Shown: positions 23,247-33,967 of the stretch, in pieces
How the letters are laid out: the number at the start of each line of letters is the position of its first letter
Position numbering within the stretch: the stretch's first letter is position 1
Origin: Blepharisma japonicum
Lineage: Eukaryota; Ciliophora; Heterotrichea; Heterotrichida; Blepharismidae
Length of the DNA stretch: 64,000 nucleotides
Assembly: GCA_949751835.1 (NCBI GenBank)
Contig: CATKHK010000043.1
Location: 186,001-250,000, forward strand
Direction of reading: 5' to 3'
Position numbers and translations under genes: made by a program
The notes under the pieces: model-generated
Seen by the model: the letters and a program-made list of their open reading frames with translations, nothing else
Told to the model about the DNA's origin: nothing
The model's database searches: none

Positions 23247-23564
23247 TTAGCCTCCAAATCCGTAAAGAGTTCTTCCTTGTCTCTTTAATGCGTAAACAAC
23301 ATCTAATGCAGTGACAGTCTTTCTTCTTGCGTGCTCTGTATAAGTAACAGCGTCTCTTACGACACCTTCCAAGAATACTTTGAGAACGTTTCTTGTCTCG
23401 TCGTAGACCAATCCGGAGAGTCTCTTAACACCTCCTCTTCTTGCAAGTCTTCTGATTGCAGGTTTGGTGATACCTTGGATGTTTTCTCTTATAACTCTTC
23501 TATGTCTTTTCTTTGCTCCGACTTTTCCTAAGCCTTTGCCTCCTTTTCCTCCTTTTCCTCCCAT
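23247..23564 (-). CDS. H4: Histone H4
   Basis: A 105-residue H4. The globular core is almost canonical ([35 protein letters not shown], ending LYGFGG). The tail is altered: [26 protein letters not shown] has two additional residues and lacks Ser1/Arg3, but keeps the regular Lys spacing for acetylation. Codons are richer in C and G than in neighbours, as in highly expressed genes. Divergent from H3, 197 nt apart. Confidence 0.97.
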   Translation of the reverse strand: MGGKGGKGGKGLGKVGAKKRHRRVIRENIQGITKPAIRRLARRGGVKRLSGLVYDETRNVLKVFLEGVVRDAVTYTEHARRKTVTALDVVYALKRQGRTLYGFGG

Positions 23565-23761
23565 TTATATATAACCATAATCTTTAATATAAGCGCTTAA
23601 ATAGGTTGAAATCTATCTCATATTTATTCAATCTTATTTCTTATTGGCTGAATTTTTTAAAATGACTAATTTCTAAATTGCCCAATAAAATTCCAGATTC
23701 CATTATAAGAGGATCTTTATTAAAGATATAGGTGCGAAAATTCAAATTAAGATAATATTCA
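23565..23761. promoter_or_regulatory. Bidirectional H4/H3 histone promoter region
   Basis: This 197-nt spacer separates the divergent H4 and H3 starts, so it should drive both. Visible elements are an 8-bp palindrome AAGCGCTT at 23591-23598, an inverted CCAAT-like ATTGG at 23643-23647 and AT-rich TATA-like tracts near both ends. Function is inferred from position only. Confidence 0.6.
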
Positions 23762-24178
23762 ATGGCAAGAACAAAGCAAACCGCAAGAAAAACGACCTCA
23801 GCAGGAAAAACCCCAAAAAAGCACTTGGCAACTAAAGCCGCCAAGAAAGTCTCAGCTACCACCTCCTCAGGTGTGAAGAAGCCACACAGGTTTAGACCAG
23901 GAACAGTGGCCTTAAGAGAAATCAGAAAGTACCAAAAAAGCACTGAACTTCTCGTGAGAAAACTTCCATTCCAAAGATTAGTAAGAGAAATCGCTCAAGA
24001 ATACAAGACTGACTTGAGATTCCAAAGCTCTGCTGTCCTTGCTTTACAAGAAGCTGCTGAAGCTTATTTAGTTGGACTTTTCGAGGACACCAACCTTTGT
24101 GCAATCCATGGAAAGAGAGTTACAATTATGCCTAGAGATATGCAGCTTGCAAGAAGAATCAGAGGAGAAAGATCTTAA
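23762..24178 (+). CDS. H3: Histone H3, divergent tail
   Basis: A 138-codon protein (137 after Met removal; canonical H3 has 135). The start [19 protein letters not shown] keeps K4 and K9 (followed by Thr instead of Ser10). The K27 neighbourhood reads [11 protein letters not shown] instead of ARKSAPATGG, and one residue is added before the K14-equivalent and one after K27. The fold region is conserved ([39 protein letters not shown], ending RIRGERS). SSAVLALQ is H3.3-like at the position that separates variants. Codon use is biased as in H4, fitting a major histone gene. Confidence 0.96.
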   Translation: MARTKQTARKTTSAGKTPKKHLATKAAKKVSATTSSGVKKPHRFRPGTVALREIRKYQKSTELLVRKLPFQRLVREIAQEYKTDLRFQSSAVLALQEAAEAYLVGLFEDTNLCAIHGKRVTIMPRDMQLARRIRGERS

Positions 24179-24585
24179 TGCGATAACCTAATTTTGCAAT
24201 TTATTTAAATATCGACTTATAAGTAAGTGGTAAGGCTCAGGAGAAATCCCGCCATTTTATGAGGTTTTAAATGTTATATTTATTTTAATTTATCAAGTTA
24301 AGAAAGTCTATAGAATAATGCATTTTAGATTATCTTACATTATTACGGCATGCTAATTTAGAAATCAGTAAATTAAACAATGAATAAAATCAATATTCAA
24401 GATTAATTTACTTTTTCAAGCTTAAAGTCTGATTTTTATTATTTTTTATTTCTTTATATTCGTTACAAAATGCTAAATAATAGTAATTCTTAATATTCTA
24501 ATTCTTCAAAACGTTTAATTTATTTTAATCCATCAAAAAATCGTTAATTTAATTCTTAAAGTTATCCATAAAAATTCCAGTTAAC
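24179..24585. other. Intergenic, 407 nt
   Basis: AT-rich spacer between H3 and the next plus-strand gene. I looked for a metazoan-type histone 3' stem-loop just after the H3 stop and did not see a convincing one. No RNA gene or coding frame. Confidence 0.45.
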
Positions 24586-25614
24586 ATGAGTTCAGAAGAA
24601 GACTTAAATTCTCTCTTAAAATCAAACAACAGTCTTCCAGATACAGATAAAATACTCCATGAGCTTTTTAAGCATGCGTTCATTACTAACTGCTCTTTAG
24701 ATGATGCTAGCTGCACTCCAGAAGAGTTAAAAACCCTTGAAGAACTTGATACTCTTGAAATCTTAGAAAACTTAAAAGACCTACTAACTGATCTTCTTAA
24801 ATTCAAAGAAGATTATAAAACTACAGATAAAGCTGAACTCGCTAAAAGAAGTGAACAATTTGAAGCCATGCTGCAAAAACTTGAAGCAGAAGTTCGAAAT
24901 CACATCCGTATTGAGCATCAATTGAAGCTTCACATCGAGACTTCACAAGGCAAAGTCGATGAACTAGAAAAGCTTAAAGAAACTGCAAATAAACAAATTA
25001 GGGACCTAGAAATCAGACTTCAAGAAAAACCTGCTGAAAATGAGAAAATACGTCCTAGTTTGCATAGAGATGCAGATAGAATTAGAAAAGAGTATGAAGA
25101 AAAATTAATAAAGCTTGTTGATGCAGGAGAAAAAAGAGAAAAAATCATACATAAACTTGAACATGAATGTGCAAAGTTAAAAAATTTATTGGAAGAAAAA
25201 TCAAAAGATTGTGAAAAATATAAAGAGGAATTAACTAAGTATAAAGAAAATACAATAAGTAAAGAAAAAAGAGTAGAAGCGCGTGTAGGGAATAATATCG
25301 ATGATCTAAAGCGAAAAGTCGAAGAAAAAGCAATTGAACTAAACTGAATGCAGCAAAAAATGAAAGGAAGCACGAAATCTCCCAGCCTGCAAGGTAAAGA
25401 AAGGAGAAATGCCCGAAAATCCTTAGGTGAAATGGAATTAATAAAAAATTCAAGTCCTTATGGAATTAGAAGAGAATACACCGAGCCTGCCCCTAAAAAA
25501 GATGAAAGACCTGTAACCTCTTTTAAAAAACCCCGAAGCTCTTCAAGAGGCCACATCCGAAGCCATTCCGAGCATGAGCGGCCCACAAGCTCAAAACGAA
25601 TCCCGCTACACTAA
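24586..25614 (+). CDS. Coiled-coil protein, 342 aa
   Basis: The frame starts MSSEEDLNSLLKSNNSLPD and passes through one TGA (ELNWMQQK). Residues ~60-260 are a long acidic/basic coiled coil (FEAMLQKLEAEVRNHIRIEH, ECAKLKNLLEEKSKDCEKYK); the last ~80 residues are basic, Ser/Pro-rich and likely disordered (KPRSSSRGHIRSHSEH). No family is certain; long coiled coil with a basic tail fits a cytoskeletal, basal-body or Golgi scaffold. Its stop is 18 nt from the stop of the convergent SIAH-like gene. Confidence 0.8.
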
Positions 25615-25632
25615 TTGTTAATTTTAAAAAAA

Positions 25633-26415
25633 CTATCCAATTAATTCAGTTTTACTACGGTCAATTTTTTTAATAACTCTAATCCAGAGCCTCAAAATTT
25701 CTTCATCTTCATCATGAACCTTCACAAAATTTTTCAGCAAAACTTCATTATAGCAATTAAAATGAGGCTTCAAGCTTTTTACTTCATAATCTGATATATG
25801 TGGCACAATTCCTTTGAACGTAGCTGAATAGCCAGTTCCTTCTATTCTCATAGAAATCCTTATAGGATTTCTTGAAAGCCTATACAAATACACATGAAAC
25901 ACGCTCTCGAAGCTTTTGGCGAGGACGATAAAGGGATCATGCCCAATCCTCCAGATCCCTTTAGGCCAGTCCGTATTTGCATATCATGAATCAGAAGGCC
26001 CAGAGAACGACCGCAACCCTCCTTCCTCGTCCATGATGATTTCTTTATACTCATGTTTTCTTATCAAATGATCAATTAGATCTTCTTCATTACTTTGGCA
26101 TTCCATGCATTTAATAAAGCTATTGTATGAACAAGTTTTACAGTGCTGAGGCATATTCAGTAGAGAAATCATCTCTCCACAGCCTTCGAATTTGCACGGA
26201 ACTAAAATCTGGTCCAGCAAATTTTCAATCACATAATTCCTGGTCTTGTTTGAAATCGAGCAATTGCACAAAGGACAGTTTTGTGTGATTGAGGCACAAA
26301 GAGAACAGATGCTGTGGCCTGAATTACATAAATAAACTGGCGGCGTATAAACACTCATGCACACCGGACATTCTAGCATATCAGCAAATTGCTTAGTCAA
26401 AGACATTTTGTCCAT
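25633..26415 (-). CDS. SIAH-type RING E3 ubiquitin ligase
   Basis: A 260-residue protein. RING-type finger at residues ~15-52 (CPVCMSVYTPPVYLCNSGHS, CSLC, CPLC) followed by a SIAH-type zinc finger pair (CKFEGCGEMISLLNMPQHC, CMECQ...HLIRKH). The C-terminal half (residues ~145-260) is a beta-rich substrate-binding-like domain. One TGA encodes Trp (DSWYANTDW). It should bind an E2 and ubiquitinate bound substrates. The start is only 17 nt after the PKG stop on the same strand (an internal ATG three codons on would give a 26-nt gap). Ends in TAG. Confidence 0.88.
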
Positions 26416-26432
26416 TTTTAATTATATTAGGA

Positions 26433-29087
26433 TTAAAAGTCTTCGTCCCAGTTATTAGGAGCATTTTTGGGTTTTCTTGATTTTCCTTGAGGCATTTCTT
26501 CGCTGGCTTCTTCTAAAGATATGATATCATTGATGCTTCGTTTATTTTTAAGGGCTGCCTGGATTTCTCTAGAAAGGTCAGAAACTCTAGGTCTATAAGG
26601 TGATTCTAGTTGTCGTGACAAAAGTTGGTCTCAATTGAAGCCGTTGAGCCATGGGTGAGCTTTTAAGTTGTCAATACTTCCTCCAGTTCTCATAGCAGGA
26701 TTTTTCGACAGAAGTTGCTCTATAAAAGGTTTTGATGGCATCCTAGGGTCTACAAATGCAGGATAAATCAGTCGTCTTTCAAGGACTTTTTCATAGATCG
26801 CGAAGGGGTCTTCTTCCTCTTCTCCAAAAGGAACGCCGCCACACATAAATTCATAAAGCATGATCCCTACACTTCAATAGTCGACTGCGACACTGTAGCC
26901 TTTTCCTACAATAACTTCTGGAGCCATATAATGAGGGGTCCCAACAATAGTATAGGTGCGTCCATTTACAATTTTAGCAGTCCCAAAGTCAATGAGTTTG
27001 GCGTATCCTTCATCGTCGACCATTACATTTTCTGGCTTGAGGTCACGATAAATGATATCACGCTCATGAAGATGCTCTAAAATGACAACTAAACTTGCTG
27101 AGTAAAATTTAGCATCTTTATCAGTGACAAGGTTCAGCTGCCGAAGCACATCAAATAGATCCATTCCTCTTACAAATTCAGTTAAGAAATAGACACGCCG
27201 AGGGTCTTTAAAAGTTCTGACTAGTTTTAGTATCAAAGTATGATCCAGTTGTAGCAAAATTTTTCTTTCCAGGACCAAGTTTTCCTGGATTTCAAATCTT
27301 TCAATTTTCTGCCTGTCAACTGTTTTAAGGGCGTATAAGTGGCCTTTTTCTCTATGAACTGCCAAAAATACATTCCCAAACATGCCTTTTCCAAGCACTT
27401 TGACGATAGCTAAATCCCCTAGCGTAATATTATCATCTTGCAGGTCTATTCTTTTTTGCAAATGCTGTCGAATATTCTCATCTATAATGCTCAAAAAATC
27501 TTGCTGGTGCAATACCCAGCAAGAAACAGGGCCATTTGCTACAATTGTGGCGCTTCTGAAATGGTTGAAAAGGACGCTTCTTTCTCCAAAATAGTCGTGC
27601 TTTGTGATTGTTCTTACATTGATTCCATCTTTGATAACGTCAACTTTGCCGGATTTTATGATAAAGAAGCAGTCGCCTGGGTTATTTTGTTGGACGATTA
27701 CTTCTTGATTGGAAAATTCACGGATTTGTAAAGCACGGATTAAGGCTTGGAATCTGTCAGAGCTGAGGCCTCGGAGCAGTTGGACTCTTTTTAGTACTGA
27801 GTGGGCTTCATTATTTGTGGTGACTTGGCTAAAAACACCTCCGATGCATTCTTCGAACTCTTCACGGGTGCATTCAGCGACTACTGCTTCCCCATCAGCG
27901 ACAATTTCTTCACTGTAGTTTCCAGAAGGAGTACTAGTGATATCTTGATCGCCGATACATTGGAAAACGTCAGCACATTCACGCCCATTTCTACTTGTTA
28001 ATTTTCCTTTCATTACCATCCATAAGTGAATACCTTTAGGAGATCCTTGCCTGACCACTACTTGGCCATTAGAATATGTGATTACTCTTAGTACATTTAT
28101 AACTCTATCAGTCTGGTCTTTTGTAAGCTTACTCAGAGTGCTTGAGGCATCAATTGCCATCCTCTTCGTATTCTGATATATGATATGCTGTAATTGGTTA
28201 CCCAATGCCTTTGTCAATCTTTCTCTGCCAATCGCCACACATTTTACATCATCAATTGCTGATATACTTGCAGTCCTCACACAATTATAAAGTAATGCTT
28301 GTTCCCCAAAGAAGTCACCTCTAAACATCTGTCTTATTTCTCTTCCTTCTTGTGTGCAGCTTACGCTTCCTTCTTTCAGGACATAAAACAGATCTCCAGG
28401 GTCTCCTTCACTCACAATCCTTTCTCCAGGCCTAAATTTCAATGTAGACAAAGACCCTACCAGTGCATCTCTTTGTGCAGGCGTTAAAATTCTGAAAAGT
28501 GGGACACTCTCGATAAACTGTTTATTTTCTTGATAATTCTGCGCATTAACAGTCTCCACAGCATGCCTGAATGTTTTTCTGTCAAGTCCCCAGAGCGTGG
28601 TCCTTTCTGAAGTCTGAATTGTCGCTGATCTTGGAGAGTCGTGCAAAAGTGCCAGTTCACCGAATGAATCTCCAGCACCTAGGGCTTTTACTTTTTTTCC
28701 ATTGACATAGATATCTAATTTGCCAGAAGCCACAATAAAAAAGGTGTTTCCTGGCTGGTCTTGTTCAAAAACTACTTCAAGTGGGCCTAAGGTATAATGC
28801 TTCATATGATCAATTAAAAGTCCTCGATTTTCGTCAGCTAAACTTGTGAAGATAAAATGTTTGTTAAGTGCTGTATTAATTAAATCCTTATCACGTGAGG
28901 TTTTAGGCTTGTCTACTACTAAGGCGTTCGGGGCATCTAACGATACTGAAGAAACTTTTCGGGTATCCACAACTGGCTTGTTTTTCTTCACTGGATTACG
29001 TGGCATAGAAGAACGGACTGGGATTTTTTTTTCTTCTTCACCAGAAATACTTTTTCGAGGCTGCAAGCGAGATGGTCTTTTGTCCAT
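26433..29087 (-). CDS. PKG: cGMP-dependent protein kinase with four cyclic-nucleotide domains
   Basis: An 884-residue protein. After a basic N-terminus there are four tandem cyclic-nucleotide-binding domains: ~78-190 (FGELALLHDSPRSATI), ~191-310 (FGEQALLYNCVRTASI), ~320-425 (degenerate, no phosphate-binding cassette Arg) and ~432-545 (FGERSVLFNHFRSATI). The kinase spans ~556-815: GKGMFGNV, ALK, YRDLKPEN, DFGTAK, GTPHYMAPE and DYWSVG, where the invariant Trp is a TGA (26874-26876). The gatekeeper is Thr (YFLTEFV). Four CNB domains with a dead third one and a small gatekeeper are the layout of alveolate PKGs, known from apicomplexans, rather than the two-domain animal form. All catalytic residues are present. 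Two TGA codons encode Trp. Confidence 0.95.
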
Positions 29088-29960
29088 TTTACAGCAGATG
29101 GATTATTTGATAAAATAGGCGAAATAATGGATTGGAGTGTGGCAGATTCTTAGGAAATTGAATATAATAGAGAATATGGAATTGGAAGAAGATTGGGAAG
29201 AGAAAAAAATTAGAGGGAGGATAAATCTAGAAATATTACAAATTTGTGGAAATCATGAAAGCAAACAAATATTATTGCTCAAAATGGAGGTCTGTGTTTT
29301 AAAAGTATAGAGGAAGTGATAAACAAATTGATTTTAACAGCAAGTTATAAAAGATAAGGTTATTTCTATTAATTTGAGATTGAATAAAGATTTCTAATAC
29401 GTGGATATTCACAAGACGAATTTTGGCATGGCTGATAATTTATGAACCATATTTATAATAGTAGCATATTTGGTATTTTAATAGAAGCAAATGCAAATAA
29501 TGACTAATTTTAAATGACTTTACCTATCAATTTAAAAGAATTTTTTTATTCATGTGTATTTACCAGATTAAGAATGAACTTTATTTAAAATGCAAAAAAT
29601 GATATGATTCAAATTACTAGGAAATAATTAAGAAAGATAAATTTAATACACTTTGTCTTAATAATACTGTATTAAATAATTATATAAGAGCATTTTATTG
29701 TAAGTGTTTTGTTTAAAAAAAAATTTTTAACTTTTGATTATTAAAATAATATTGATCTGATATGTTTTTTAAAGTGATTATATATAATTTAATTTCGTTT
29801 CTATTGATGAAATCACAAAATAGGAAATACTTTGAAATTATTATACTTAATCTAGCAGAAGCCTAATTTTCAAGATTTTCGAATTTTCAATTAAAATATT
29901 AATGACAGTTTCTTTTCCTCCATATTTCTGCCTTACAAGTTTTTTATTTATATACTCAAA
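29088..29960. other. Intergenic, divergent gene pair
   Basis: This 873-nt AT-rich region separates PKG and the lipase gene and should hold both promoters. No coding frame, RNA gene or repeat stands out. Confidence 0.5.
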
Positions 29961-32171
29961 ATGTCGATCCAAGGCATCATTGAATTTGCTCTTCATTTAG
30001 AATCTTTTCGAAATGTCGACTTATTCCATCAGGGGCTTTATGGCCTTCGCTTTACATTATACCACATATCTGGAGACGAAAAAATCATCGCCTTCCCTTA
30101 CAATACCAGTTCAAGCATGTATCCAACCTCAAGTCCTGATCCTTATTTTATCGAAGAAATGCGGACACAAGATTTTTCAGTCGAATCTCGTAAGTTCCTC
30201 CTGCGATTTTGCGAAGAAGTCGTCGATTTCAACGAAACTATTTATTTCAGAGCTGAAATGGAAATTAAAGAAGACTTCAAACAACAGAATTTCAAATTAC
30301 ACACAGAATTATTATTTGGGGATTTAAAAGGAAAGTTAACACCAGAAGAAGCGTGCCAAGCTGCATTAGAAGGGCTGGAAATTGTGACTTTATCTGAAGT
30401 TGATTATGTTTTATCCTTCCCAAAAGCTTTCAAGTCTAGCTATTTTCCTGTAATATTTGATGATGACCATAGCTCAATTTTAAAGGCAACTTTACATTAC
30501 ACTTTGCTTGATTACCACTTTAGAGCGAATGGGCAGAGCGATATAAAAAAATCCTGCGATGTCAACCAGAGCTTGAGTGAGTATTTATTTAAATCAAAAA
30601 ATGGAGCATCGAAAGCATATGCTGGGATTGCTGAAACTGATACAATTTATAATAATTTTATGAACCCAATTGTAAAAAGCTATGAAAAATTAAGAGAGCA
30701 TTATATGCTGATAGCAGGAAAGTTTTTTAACGATAAAGAAAGAAATAATTATGGGATAGTAGCTGTTCCAGAAAATCTGAATTTGCCGGGGAGCGACTTG
30801 CAAACTCTTTCTCCAAATTCAAAAGAAAGAAAAGAAGCTTTGCACAGATCAGCTCTTTCTACAGAAGATAATGAAGCTGAAGATGAAATTGGGGAAGAAA
30901 AAAATTATGAAGAATCTCCTTTCAGCAGCAGAGTAACATCGCATGACCCAAAAATTATAGCCACAGCTATGCTGATGGAACTAAATACAGTTTCTGGGCA
31001 GCTCTTTCAGCTTTGGCATCAATTTTTAGATCTTTTGGAAAAAGCTAAAACAGTCTCATCTATTTTATCAGAAAAAAGACAAATTTTATACAGACAAAAA
31101 CTGAGCAGTTTTTTGATCAGAAGAGTTATGAGGTCAAAAGACCTAGGAATTATCGCTGATGAGCCAAAAAATGAGCAAATGCTCAGAAGTGTTAACGAAA
31201 AAAGATATGAAATTACAAACAGCAGGCAAAAGCTCCCTCATATTTATGATGAGTTTACTTTTGCTGACTTCCAAAATTACCCAATATTGGTTGAAGAACT
31301 TTCATTATTAGAAGCCTCAATTCCTAATGGAACTCTTGAGCTTGCAGGTATTGATTCATCAATGCTTTCAAAAAATAGAAAAAATTCTGGGCTTTCTTCA
31401 CATATAATTGTATTTGTGCATGGGTATCAAGGAAGATCCAACGATTTAAGAATCCTAAAAAACAGGATTAGTTTGGCTTTTCCTAATACTTTCTTGTTTT
31501 CTTCTGTTTGTAATGAAGAAAATACTGATTTATCAATAGAAGAGTTAGGCCAAAAATTGGCTGATGAAGTTATTGTGTATATAGAAGAATTTTTGACCTA
31601 TAAACCTATAGGAAAACTCAGCTTTATAGGTCATTCTTTGGGAGGTTTAATAATTAGAGCAGCCTTACCTCTTTTGTCAAATTATACAAGCTACATGCAT
31701 TTGTTTATGACCCTTTCGTGCCCTCATTTAGGTGTAATTGAAGGGAGCAACAATGTTTTGAAAGCTGGGATGTGGATATTAAAAAAAGTAAAAAAATGCT
31801 CAAGCTTTAAAGAACTTACATTTACAGATAAAGAAAATGTAAAAGATGGGCTGATTTATAAACTTTCTGAAGGAATAGGCTTAGATTGGTTTAGCCATGT
31901 GATTTTGATAAGTTCACCCCAAGATCATTATATTCCTCATTATTCAGCAAGAATCGAGGCTCCGAAAAGTTTGGAGCAATCAAAGATTTTGAGGAAGATG
32001 GCTAAAAGATTATTGAGCAAAAGAGAAAGAATTCATAGAATTGATGTACATTATAAAGGTGATGTAAAAACTTTTGACCAGTGGATTGGAAGAGCCGCTC
32101 ATATCGAGTTTTTGGAAAATAATAAGTTCATGGATAGCCTTATATATTTACATCCTGAACTGTTTTGCTAA
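29961..32171 (+). CDS. FAM135-type putative serine esterase/lipase
   Basis: A 736-residue protein. The N-terminal domain (IIEFALHLESFRNVDLFHQG, FRAEMEIKE) matches the DUF3657 part of FAM135 proteins. The C-terminal ~230 residues are a DUF676-type alpha/beta hydrolase: oxyanion region IVFVHGYQGRSNDLRILK, nucleophile elbow FIGHSLGGLIIRAAL, Asp in SSPQDHYIPHYSARIE and His in GRAAHIEFLEN, so the Ser-Asp-His triad appears complete. FAM135 function is poorly known; hydrolysis of a lipid or ester is inferred from the fold. No signal peptide or TM. No TGA codons are needed. Confidence 0.9.
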   Translation: MSIQGIIEFALHLESFRNVDLFHQGLYGLRFTLYHISGDEKIIAFPYNTSSSMYPTSSPDPYFIEEMRTQDFSVESRKFLLRFCEEVVDFNETIYFRAEMEIKEDFKQQNFKLHTELLFGDLKGKLTPEEACQAALEGLEIVTLSEVDYVLSFPKAFKSSYFPVIFDDDHSSILKATLHYTLLDYHFRANGQSDIKKSCDVNQSLSEYLFKSKNGASKAYAGIAETDTIYNNFMNPIVKSYEKLREHYMLIAGKFFNDKERNNYGIVAVPENLNLPGSDLQTLSPNSKERKEALHRSALSTEDNEAEDEIGEEKNYEESPFSSRVTSHDPKIIATAMLMELNTVSGQLFQLWHQFLDLLEKAKTVSSILSEKRQILYRQKLSSFLIRRVMRSKDLGIIADEPKNEQMLRSVNEKRYEITNSRQKLPHIYDEFTFADFQNYPILVEELSLLEASIPNGTLELAGIDSSMLSKNRKNSGLSSHIIVFVHGYQGRSNDLRILKNRISLAFPNTFLFSSVCNEENTDLSIEELGQKLADEVIVYIEEFLTYKPIGKLSFIGHSLGGLIIRAALPLLSNYTSYMHLFMTLSCPHLGVIEGSNNVLKAGMWILKKVKKCSSFKELTFTDKENVKDGLIYKLSEGIGLDWFSHVILISSPQDHYIPHYSARIEAPKSLEQSKILRKMAKRLLSKRERIHRIDVHYKGDVKTFDQWIGRAAHIEFLENNKFMDSLIYLHPELFC

Positions 32172-32867
32172 CAATTATAATATATCACTTTTATTAAATT
32201 TTATTTAAAATTCATAATAGTTAAAAATGTCTTTAAATAATACCTAGAAGCAATTATAGCGCAAAGTTTTGATGAGGTAAAATAGCTTAATTCAAAATTA
32301 TTGAATGCTTGTTGTTTAATTATTTTATATGGTGCAATTGATTTGATCATAGTTAAATAATTACAAATTATTATGATTTTATTATAAATAAAATTGGACT
32401 GAATCAAGGTTAAATTGATTAATAAAGTTAATCGCTATAATAAAATAATTTTCAGGTCTGTATGAATGATCTATTCATTGTTAATATATTTTCTTAAATT
32501 ACACCCATAAAAAAAAATTTGAAAATTTTTATATAAAATTAAGCAATCAATAAGTAGCATTTTCCATTTTATTAAATATTATACATTCATTTAATTGCCC
32601 TCAAGAAGAAGCCCAGAAATTTCAAATTGAAATCATTATCTGAGCTATTCTTTTTAATGAATCAAAGGCTCTCAGCTCACATTTTATTGTGGACAGTTTG
32701 AGATTCACCCTCTTTCATAAATTTAAATTGCAAGTTATTTTTATATACCCAAGAAAAAAGTGGATTTCCAAAGATTATACAATTATCAAATTAAATAAAA
32801 TAATTGAGTATTTTAATTGTTTCGTTGAAACATATTATCGCTATTTAAGCCAATAACTTTAACAAAA
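32172..32867. other. Intergenic, 696 nt
   Basis: AT-rich spacer between two plus-strand genes, presumably carrying the Myb promoter. No coding frame with support or RNA gene seen. Confidence 0.45.
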
Positions 32868-33668
32868 ATGTCAACCATTGATAGAAAACCGTGGACACCA
32901 CAAGAAGACGATGCAATTCGCGAACTTGTCATCAACATGGGTATAAAAAAGTGAAGCCAAGTGTCAGCCATGCTTCAATCAAAGTACAATATTCAAAACA
33001 AGACAGGCAAGCAGTGCCGTGAAAGATGGAATAATCACCTGAATCCAGCCATCAGCAAAGACCCTTGGTCTAATAAAGAGGACGAAATCATCGTCGATTT
33101 CCAAAAAAAATACGGAAATTGCTGGTCAGAAATGGCTAAAGTCCTTCCAGGAAGAACAGAAAATGCGATTAAAAATCGTTTTTATAGCAAGCTTAGAAAG
33201 TGCTTAAGAAGTTACAATAAGAACCGTCCAAAAGGTATGAAGATTACCGCATCAATAAAGACGATCCTTAAGGACCAGTATACCGTTGAAATTCTACTTT
33301 CCCATGGAGAAGGTCAAATTCAAAGTTGCTTAACTGAGAAAACTGGACCAGATACTGAAAAAATGTCCGATAAAATTTCGCAAAAATTCGCAATAGAACC
33401 GAAAAATTTGTCTAATAGAGAAAATTTAGAAGAAGTTAAAGAAGATATAACCAGTAAAATAGCTGAGAAGAGCCAGTCTTCTCAAGCCGTCCAAATAGGG
33501 AATTATTACTCGTTCCCAAGCTCATACATTGTCTCCCCAAATATGCCAGATATGCATTATATGAATTATCAGCAGCAAAACTGATATAACTATCAAAGGG
33601 CAATTTGGGCAAGCTACATAAACTCCCCATCCATTAATCAATTATACAATATTTCTGGGCAAATCTAA
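32868..33668 (+). CDS. R2R3-like Myb DNA-binding protein
   Basis: A 266-residue protein starting MSTIDRKPWTPQEDD at an in-frame ATG at 32868. Two Myb repeats: residues ~7-60 with Trp at PWT, KKWSQVS (TGA at 32952) and RERWNNHLNP, and ~63-110 with DPWSNKED, NCWSEMAKVLPGRTENAIKN and RFYSKLRK. The NAIKNRFYSKLR recognition helix is that of c-Myb-type R3. The rest is Lys/Ser/Asn-rich; the C-terminus extends past a second TGA (QQNWYNYQ) to TAA. A sequence-specific transcription regulator is expected. Confidence 0.9.
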
Positions 33669-33967
33669 TGCTCAGGATTACTCTTAGAAATATACATCAT
33701 AAGTATACTAATATTTTTTATATAATCTGTCTTTTAAATATGCTGTTTTTTTTAATAACCTAAAAAAGAAAGTAAAATCTATCAATTTTTTCTAGTGTAA
33801 GTATTTTCGAAATAAAGCAAGTATGTTCAAAATTACTAAAGTAGATCACAATATTTCGTTTATTTGGCCATTTTGTGAATGATATTCTACCTTTTATTTT
33901 AAACAATTCAGAATTCAATAAATAAATTTGTCTATCAATTATCAATTCTATATATAATACATAAATT

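Noticed and set aside
24179-24260. Metazoan histone mRNA stem-loop after H3
   Set aside because: A short imperfect pairing can be drawn but it lacks the conserved loop and flanks.
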